The notes below the pieces were generated by a model. It did no database searches. It was not told the DNA's origin and saw nothing but the letters and a program-made list of their open reading frames with translations. Positions 58,270-64,000 of a stretch of DNA of 64,000 nucleotides are shown one piece after another (the stretch's first letter is position 1; every line of letters begins with the position of its first letter). The position numbers were made by a program, and so were the translations under genes. Location: contig JBQMRQ010000002.1 of assembly GCA_052174535.1 (NCBI GenBank), positions 53,775 through 117,774 on the forward strand, in the 5' to 3' direction. Source of the stretch: Arsenophonus sp052174535. Its GTDB lineage: Bacteria > Pseudomonadota > Gammaproteobacteria > Enterobacterales > Enterobacteriaceae.

Positions 58270-59900
58270 ATCTTTAACACCTTATATATATCTTCGGTAA
58301 TTGTTCGCCTCGTTGAAGTTTTAACAAGAAACTATAATAATGGATCACCTTAACATGACACGGTATAAATATGGCTAATATACTACCAAATCATCTCTTC
58401 CTGCCTTAAGATCTGCTACTGATACTACTTAATCAGGTGGTCATAGTATGATATATAACATACCCCCCTCTCAGTGATGGCGTAATTTTAACGTGAATAC
58501 CAAAACATTTAAGATAACACTTGAGGGATTTTACGCTATACCATCCTCTTTTATCTTTTTAGCGAAGTGCACTTTTCAGTAACGTATTTATTATGTCTTC
58601 AGGGGGTAACCACCCCTGCCGCTGTTTCATAACACGGACATTCCACAGACCAGGAAAAACTAGGATTTATTATGTCATTGCTGTAGCACAGAAGGCGGAT
58701 GACATGGCCTAAACAGATTTTTGGCCACTTTTTAAGAACAGCTCACACAAACATAGCATATTTAATATCTAGATCACCACAAGATAACGAAGACATAAAG
58801 ATACAGATGTTGATTGAGTTCTCAACTATAAGTGTGCAAGGCATCTAAGATGCCAATTTTGATATCCTATTTGCATGCCCACTGAAGCATAACGTATGTG
58901 AGAGCGCGAAACAAAATGTTGAGTAGCAATGAGCTATTGTTAAAAAAAGTCAAAGAAGATTGACATAGTGAAAGTAATATTTTCCAGTTACAGTTGAATA
59001 AAATATGAACCTGCTTATACTTAACCATTGCTCGATAGATTTGACGCCACATGAACTGCAGGATTTTGATTTGCAGCTTTGACAGAAAAATAGCGATGGG
59101 AACATTCAAAAAAGGCGCAGAGCAGTAGCTATCCGGATACATTAATTGCATAAAAGTACTGCAGGCAACCATTCACTTGACAGCTAAACAGCTCTACGAG
59201 TTTACACTTTTAACGTGTTTTAAGAAAATTATTCCAGACATCATCAATGGTAAAAACTACTTTAGTTAGCTGATATTTAGTAAATGTAAATAAATTAATC
59301 TCTTGGTCTCTTACCCAGAGAAATAGAAATTTTATACTGTTTATATTCGTCTGATCTTATCAGACAAGTTATCCTTGCGTCTCTTCCAGGAGACGAAGGA
59401 GATGGAGAATTATCCCTAGTTCCCTTTTAAGTGATATAAAATCATGACTAAGGATATTTTCAGTTATTACCACTCAATCTAAATTATATCCAACGTTATC
59501 AGCTTAGTTCTATGAGTTAATAAAAACTCTGGATTATCGTGATTAAAAATGGATAATACTTGCATATCGAAAAATTGTGGAGCAAGTCCTATGATTACTG
59601 TATCCATTCTTTATTGTGTCATAAAAATCAAGTCGATCTATGATTATTCATTTCTGGAGGGAGATCATAAAACGCTTTAGGTACACAGACAGTATTAAGA
59701 TATGAAGTTGTGTCTTATTTTGCTGATTTTACCCGGTTTATAATTTCTAGGAGAATTCATCCTGAGCTATCTGAATAAATTCCTGAAAATTTATATCTCG
59801 AAGAGTATAAAACAGTACTCAGATCATAAACATCTATTAAACAAGATAGTTACGCCGCTCACAGAGCATAATATTTTATTTTCTAAAAGTTTTATTTTAA
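58270..59900 (-). mobile_element. Decayed element, IS91-like (tentative), copy 2, inverted
   Basis: Homologous to 49640-51120 in reverse. The minus-strand reading includes KSKSCSSCGVKSIEQWLS (59040-59110), a decayed LTF-MPSSL piece, NSSLLLNILFRALTYVML (58870-58920) and TIDDVWNNFLKT (59220-59260). A Cys-rich domain before a TF-MP core resembles IS91-type Y1 transposases. The 101-codon frame at 58867-59172 is a piece of it. No intact gene. Confidence 0.5.
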
Positions 59901-60265
59901 AATTAGCTATTTTTGTGAAAAGTATAATGATCAGCTATCTAAAATCCTAAACCTTTTAATAACTAACAATATATCCAACAATTACAGATATTAAACAATA
60001 AATCTATTTAGTTCTGGTCGGTGAAATATATGCAAATCCAACTCTACTGATTTCTAAGCAGACCTCCAAAAAAACGTATAGTAGTATTAGTTAGGATATC
60101 TATTTTAATTTTTGTTTGTATTTATCTTTTATTACGTCATATTGTAAATAGTCTCAAATAAAAAGTCTGATGAAATAATTTTATATAAGCGCCAGGTAAT
60201 TTCCTGCTGCTCAATACTATCAGTTATGTTAAACTTACTCTTTTTGTTATACTAATCTACCTATT
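59901..60265. other. Upstream region of gsk
   Basis: AT-rich non-coding sequence that should contain the gsk promoter. The last bases before the ATG lack a strong ribosome-binding site. Confidence 0.4.
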
Positions 60266-61573
60266 ATGAAATTCCCTGGTCAACGCAAGTCTAAGCACTA
60301 TTTTCCTGTTAGTCTCCGAGATCCATTATTATTCAGTCAAGAGTTAATCAATAGTGAAAGTGATCATGCATATATAGTTGGTATAGATCAAACCTTGGTT
60401 GATATTGAAGCAAAGGTTAGTGATGATTTTATTCAACGTTATCAACTTAGTCATGGGCATTCACTAGTTATTGATGAGATTACTGCTGAAGAACTTTATC
60501 GTGAGTTAACAGAGTTTAATCTTATTAGTCATGAATTTGCTGGTGGTACAATAGGGAATACTTTACATAATTACTCGTTATTAGCTGATGATAGATCTGT
60601 ATTATTGGGTACGATGTGTAATAACATTCAAATTGGCAGCTATGCATATCGTTATTTATGCCATACTTCGAGCCGAATGGACTTAAATTATTTACAAGGT
60701 GTTGATGGTCCTATTGGCCGTTGCTTTACCTTAATTACGGAAAATAGTGAACGAACATTTGCAATTAGTCCTGGGTTAATGAATCAATTGCGTCCTGATA
60801 GCATCCCAGAGCAAATTATTGCAGAAGCATCAGCATTAGTTATTACTGCTTATCTTATCCGCTGTCAACCTGGCGAACCAATGCCAGCTGCAACGATACA
60901 AGCAATAGAATATGCTAAAAAACATGATGTACCAGTGGTACTGACATTAGGTACTAAATTTGTTATTGCTGATGACCCCTACTTTTGGCAAAATTTTCTC
61001 GCTAAATATGTTTCTGTTGTGGCAATGAACGAAGATGAAGCGTTAGAGTTAACGGGCATTAATGATCCACTATTAGCTGCCGATAAAGCACTTGATTTAG
61101 TTGATTTAGTACTTTGTACTGCTGGTTCTGACGGACTTTACATGGCTGGTTATACTGAATCAACTTATAAAAGAGAAACTCAGCATCCTCTATTATTTGG
61201 TGCCATTAAACAATTTAATCATTATGAATTTAGCAGGGCGATAAGGAAAAAAGATTGTCAGTTTCCTTTCAGAATCTATTCCCATATTAAGCCTTATATG
61301 GGTGGACCAGAAAAAATTATGAATACCAATGGAGCTGGTGATGGTGCACTGTCTGCTTTATTACACGATATTACTGCTAATCATTTTCATCGTTTAAATA
61401 TTCCTAATTCAACAAAACATTTTCTACCCTATTTGACATACTCTTCCTTAGCACAAGTATGTAAATATGCTAATAGAGTTAGTTATCAGGTACTTATACA
61501 GCATTCACCACGTTTAACGCGAAGTTTGCCTGAAAAAGAAGATAGTTTAGAAGAATCTTATTGGGAACGATAG
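60266..61573 (+). CDS. gsk: Inosine-guanosine kinase
   Basis: Phosphorylates inosine and guanosine with ATP, recovering purine nucleosides, in the PfkB/ribokinase family. The 435-residue protein is collinear with E. coli Gsk over its full length: MKFPGQRKSKHYFPV at the start, GIDQTLVDIEAKV, FAGGTIGNTLHNYS (nucleoside-binding region near residue 95), YLQGVDGPIGRC, AMNEDEA, and the PfkB signature NTNGAGDGALSALLHD with the catalytic Asp near residue 355. It ends LPEKEDSLEESYWER. Gene-neighbour pairing with convergent ybaL is as in E. coli. The upstream region is a dead IS element, so the promoter is newly exposed or remodelled. Confidence 0.97.
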   Translation: MKFPGQRKSKHYFPVSLRDPLLFSQELINSESDHAYIVGIDQTLVDIEAKVSDDFIQRYQLSHGHSLVIDEITAEELYRELTEFNLISHEFAGGTIGNTLHNYSLLADDRSVLLGTMCNNIQIGSYAYRYLCHTSSRMDLNYLQGVDGPIGRCFTLITENSERTFAISPGLMNQLRPDSIPEQIIAEASALVITAYLIRCQPGEPMPAATIQAIEYAKKHDVPVVLTLGTKFVIADDPYFWQNFLAKYVSVVAMNEDEALELTGINDPLLAADKALDLVDLVLCTAGSDGLYMAGYTESTYKRETQHPLLFGAIKQFNHYEFSRAIRKKDCQFPFRIYSHIKPYMGGPEKIMNTNGAGDGALSALLHDITANHFHRLNIPNSTKHFLPYLTYSSLAQVCKYANRVSYQVLIQHSPRLTRSLPEKEDSLEESYWER

Positions 61574-61695
61574 TTTTTAAAAAATAGAAGAAAGCCGATA
61601 TTAATATTCCTCTCATTTATTTTTAATGGCCAGCTAGAGCCGAATCAGATTTTAAGTATTTATCTAAATCTTTAGTATTTAATAATAAATTCTCG

Positions 61696-63381
61696 TCATT
61701 GATTATTAATAGCACAACAGGGTGCTTTCTTTTTAGCCAGGAAATGCGCCATGGTTTTAGCAATTTCATATTCACCAATAACGATATGATTTGCACCACG
61801 TTCACGAATATATCTAGCTTCATCATCATAATGAGCACGAACAATAATAGTGATATCAGGGTTTAATGACCTAGCTTTTTCAATAATTTGTCCTGCTTCA
61901 TATCCATTTAAAATGGTGACTAATAGTGTTTGAGCACAATCTATGCGAGCCAGTTTCATCAGTGCTTTATTTAGCGCATTGCCAATTAATGAGGAAAAGC
62001 CATTTTTAGTTAATTCTTCAAATCGAGAGCGTGTATTTTCGATAACAACAATCGGAATATCTTTTTGACGTAATTTTTTGGCCAGGATTGTACCAACACG
62101 ACCATAACCAACAATAATTGCATGACCGCAAATATCGATAGGAATTTGCGTGATTTCTTCCTGCGTTTCTTCTAATAATTCTTCCTCTGTTGTTTCAGTT
62201 TTTTTTAGATAACGGTCAAGTAAGCTAAATAGTAATGGATTAATCATAATAGATACGATCGCACCGGCTAAAACTAGATTTGTTGCTTGACTATTAAATA
62301 TATTGAGTGTTATTCCAATTCCGGCCAAAATGAAGGAGAATTCACCGATTTGTGCTAAACTTATCGCAATAGTTAAAGCAGTACGACGATTATAACCAAA
62401 TAGTCTAACTAATAATAATGCGGCAAGTGATTTACCAATAGTAATGATTGCTAAAACTCCTAATACAGCAATCGGATGCTCTATTAATATGATAGGATCT
62501 AAAAGCATACCAACCGACACAAAAAACAGAACCGCAAATGCATCTCGCAAAGGCAGTGTATCTTGTGCAGCTCGATGACTTAATTCAGATTCATTTAAGA
62601 TCATACCGGCAAAAAATGCACCAAGGGCAAAAGAAGCATTAAATAGAGTTACCGCAGCATAGGCAATACCAAGCGCTAGCACTAAAACTGCTAGTGTAAA
62701 TAATTCACGAGAGCCGCTTGCCGCAGTAAAGGCTAGTATCCATGGAATAAGTTGGCGACCGATGAAAAGTGTAATAATAATAAAAATAGCTACGTTACCA
62801 ACGGTAACGATTAACTTAATTACGAGTTCATTAAAACTAACATTATTGCTATCGATAATACTGGCAATTCCTGGTAGTAATACCAGTGTCAAGACCATGA
62901 CTAAATCTTCGACAATCAGCCAACCAATAGCAATTTGGCCTTGTTTACTATCAATAAGTTGACGTTCTTCTAATGCTCTTAATAGTACTACAGTACTAGC
63001 TGTTGAGAGACAAAGGCCAAAAACAATTCCAGCAAATATCCCCCAACCAAATAACATGGCTAAACCAAGGCCTAATAAGGTGGCGATAATTATTTGAGTG
63101 ATAGCACTAGGAATAGCAATCGATTTTACAGCTAAAAGGTCTTTTAATGAAAAATGTAAGCCAACACCAAACATCAATAATATAACACCAATTTCAGCAA
63201 GCTCACTGGCTAAATTTGTATTTGCAACAAAGCCTGGCGTAAATGGACCAATAAGAACGCCAGCTAATAAATAGCCGACTAACGGTGATATTCTTAGTCG
63301 TTGTGCAATCATACCAAATAGATAAGAAAGAGCTAAACCACCAACAATTGTTGGTATGAGAGATGATTCTGAATTATCCAT
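61696..63381 (-). CDS. ybaL: YbaL/KefB-type cation:proton antiporter with TrkA-N domain
   Basis: Inner-membrane protein of the CPA2 family, a putative K+/H+ antiporter. 561 residues: about 12 hydrophobic membrane segments from residue 8 to about 385, with GYLLAGVLIGPFTPGF, the STASTVVLLRALEE segment, the LIVEDLVMVLTLVLLPG segment with the conserved Glu-Asp, and LAQIGEFSFILAGIG. An acidic linker (EEELLEETQEEI) follows, then a cytoplasmic TrkA-N nucleotide-binding domain starting HAIIVGYGRVGTIL at about 410. GGAG lies before the ATG. The last residues (CCAINNQ) differ from E. coli, but the length is the family's. It is convergent with gsk, 122 bp between stop codons. Substrate specificity is inferred from family only. 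Confidence 0.95.
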   Translation of the reverse strand: MDNSESSLIPTIVGGLALSYLFGMIAQRLRISPLVGYLLAGVLIGPFTPGFVANTNLASELAEIGVILLMFGVGLHFSLKDLLAVKSIAIPSAITQIIIATLLGLGLAMLFGWGIFAGIVFGLCLSTASTVVLLRALEERQLIDSKQGQIAIGWLIVEDLVMVLTLVLLPGIASIIDSNNVSFNELVIKLIVTVGNVAIFIIITLFIGRQLIPWILAFTAASGSRELFTLAVLVLALGIAYAAVTLFNASFALGAFFAGMILNESELSHRAAQDTLPLRDAFAVLFFVSVGMLLDPIILIEHPIAVLGVLAIITIGKSLAALLLVRLFGYNRRTALTIAISLAQIGEFSFILAGIGITLNIFNSQATNLVLAGAIVSIMINPLLFSLLDRYLKKTETTEEELLEETQEEITQIPIDICGHAIIVGYGRVGTILAKKLRQKDIPIVVIENTRSRFEELTKNGFSSLIGNALNKALMKLARIDCAQTLLVTILNGYEAGQIIEKARSLNPDITIIVRAHYDDEARYIRERGANHIVIGEYEIAKTMAHFLAKKKAPCCAINNQ

Positions 63382-63768
63382 TAAATCTCCTCTTTTTGGG
63401 ATGACAAAATAAATACGTCATGTGGAATTCAAGCTTATTTGATTCGCTATAAACTAAAAAATCGATAAATTTACGTTATAAATAAGTATATTAACTATTA
63501 TAACTATAATCCATTATTGTATAATACATTATAATATAAACTATTATATTTCTATTCATATTTGGTAATAGAATGTGTGCTCAAAAAATAATAATAAAAT
63601 CTTCAGATTGGATTAATTAATTTAATACTCTTATATATAAAGAGATTTTAAGTGTTGAAACGATATTAACTATCTAAAAAGACTAATGCAAAAGGGTATT
63701 AGTCAATCATTTCTGTAATAAAAATCATCAGATTGATACTTTACATTTCGTATATAAATAGCAAAATA
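63382..63768. other. Upstream region of ybaL
   Basis: Very AT-rich non-coding sequence. Nothing recognised besides the presumed promoter region. Confidence 0.4.
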
Positions 63769-64000
63769 GAATTATGGTTATTTCTAGTATGTAGGATTTT
63801 ATAGATAGTGTCGCATCCTGTCTGATTGATTTCATGGATGATGTCGACAATAGAATAGATAATATGTCATGAAAGTCTAGCGTACAGAGGTATCCGCAAA
63901 ATTAAATATTACCTGTGATTCCCCCCTCCATGAATTTATCCGTAATGCTGTGCCAGATAGCTGATATAGCAGCACTGCTGAAACTAACCTCGAAGATTAT
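63769..64000 (+). mobile_element. 5' part of an IS256 element, continuing past the window
   Basis: Starts with a 5' terminal repeat (GAATTATGGTTATTTCTAGTATGTA) and follows the 5' region of the other direct copies, including the block around TCATGGATGATGTCGACAATAG and CATGAAAGTCTAG. The remainder is beyond position 64000. Confidence 0.62.

Noticed and set aside
1..64000. CRISPR array, tRNA or rRNA genes, prophage
   Set aside because: No regularly spaced repeats, no T-loop and anticodon patterns, no rRNA signatures and no phage structural genes were seen. Dispersed repeats are explained by IS families.

Overview
This looks like chromosomal DNA of an AT-rich, reductively evolving insect-associated endosymbiont in the Enterobacterales. 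Three things support this. The surviving proteins (Ppa, OmpA, CoaBC, TyrA, TrmD, Ffh, Gsk, YbaL) are close to their E. coli/Providencia-type counterparts. Ancestral enterobacterial gene order can still be read. Almost everything between the survivors is wreckage. An Arsenophonus- or Sodalis-like lineage would fit, but I cannot assign a genus by reading alone. Intact protein genes cover only about 11.3 kb of 64 kb (about 18%). I found no rRNA, tRNA or CRISPR array.

Layout. 1-678: ftsY (minus strand, cut by the window edge) without its acidic A domain. 1.1-5.2 kb: IS481- and IS256-family relics. 5.3-5.85 kb: intact ppa, followed on the minus strand by the relics of ytfP, tamB and tamA in E. coli order. 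8.7-10.9 kb: IS256 and IS481 relics. 11.56-12.6 kb: intact ompA with terminator. 13.2-13.65 kb: intact rpmB-rpmG. 14.1-17.2 kb: IS256 relic, radC fragment and IS1595 relic. 17.2-18.5 kb: intact coaBC, followed by dead dut and dead slmA. 19.5-35 kb: IS256, IS481 and IS1595 relics, including one nested pair, around long stretches of decayed coding DNA I could not identify. 36.0-43.1 kb: the entire menFDHBCE menaquinone operon, every gene a pseudogene. 43-48 kb: IS relics. 48.2-49.35 kb: intact tyrA. 49.6-52.2 kb: IS91-like and IS256 relics. 52.7-56.2 kb: intact rplS-trmD-rimM-rpsP operon and ffh, separated by a perfect 15-bp hairpin. 56.3-59.9 kb: IS relics. 60.3-63.4 kb: intact convergent gsk and ybaL. 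63.8 kb to the end: the 5' part of another IS256 relic.

How it works together. The retained functions are central: SRP targeting (Ffh and an NG-only FtsY), ribosomal proteins with the 30S maturation factor RimM and the tRNA methylase TrmD, coenzyme A synthesis, pyrophosphate removal, the major outer-membrane anchor OmpA, purine-nucleoside salvage (Gsk), a K+/H+ antiporter-like protein, and tyrosine synthesis (TyrA). The lost functions are menaquinone synthesis, the TamAB envelope translocation system, dUTPase, the nucleoid-occlusion factor SlmA and RadC. The IS families expanded, nested in each other and then died: no transposase ORF in the window is intact. Later mutation left many short (11-14 bp) perfect tandem duplications and 6-7-base G/C runs in otherwise AT-rich DNA. 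I see no convincing novel functional system here. The interest lies in the pattern of gene death and in the unidentified decayed loci.
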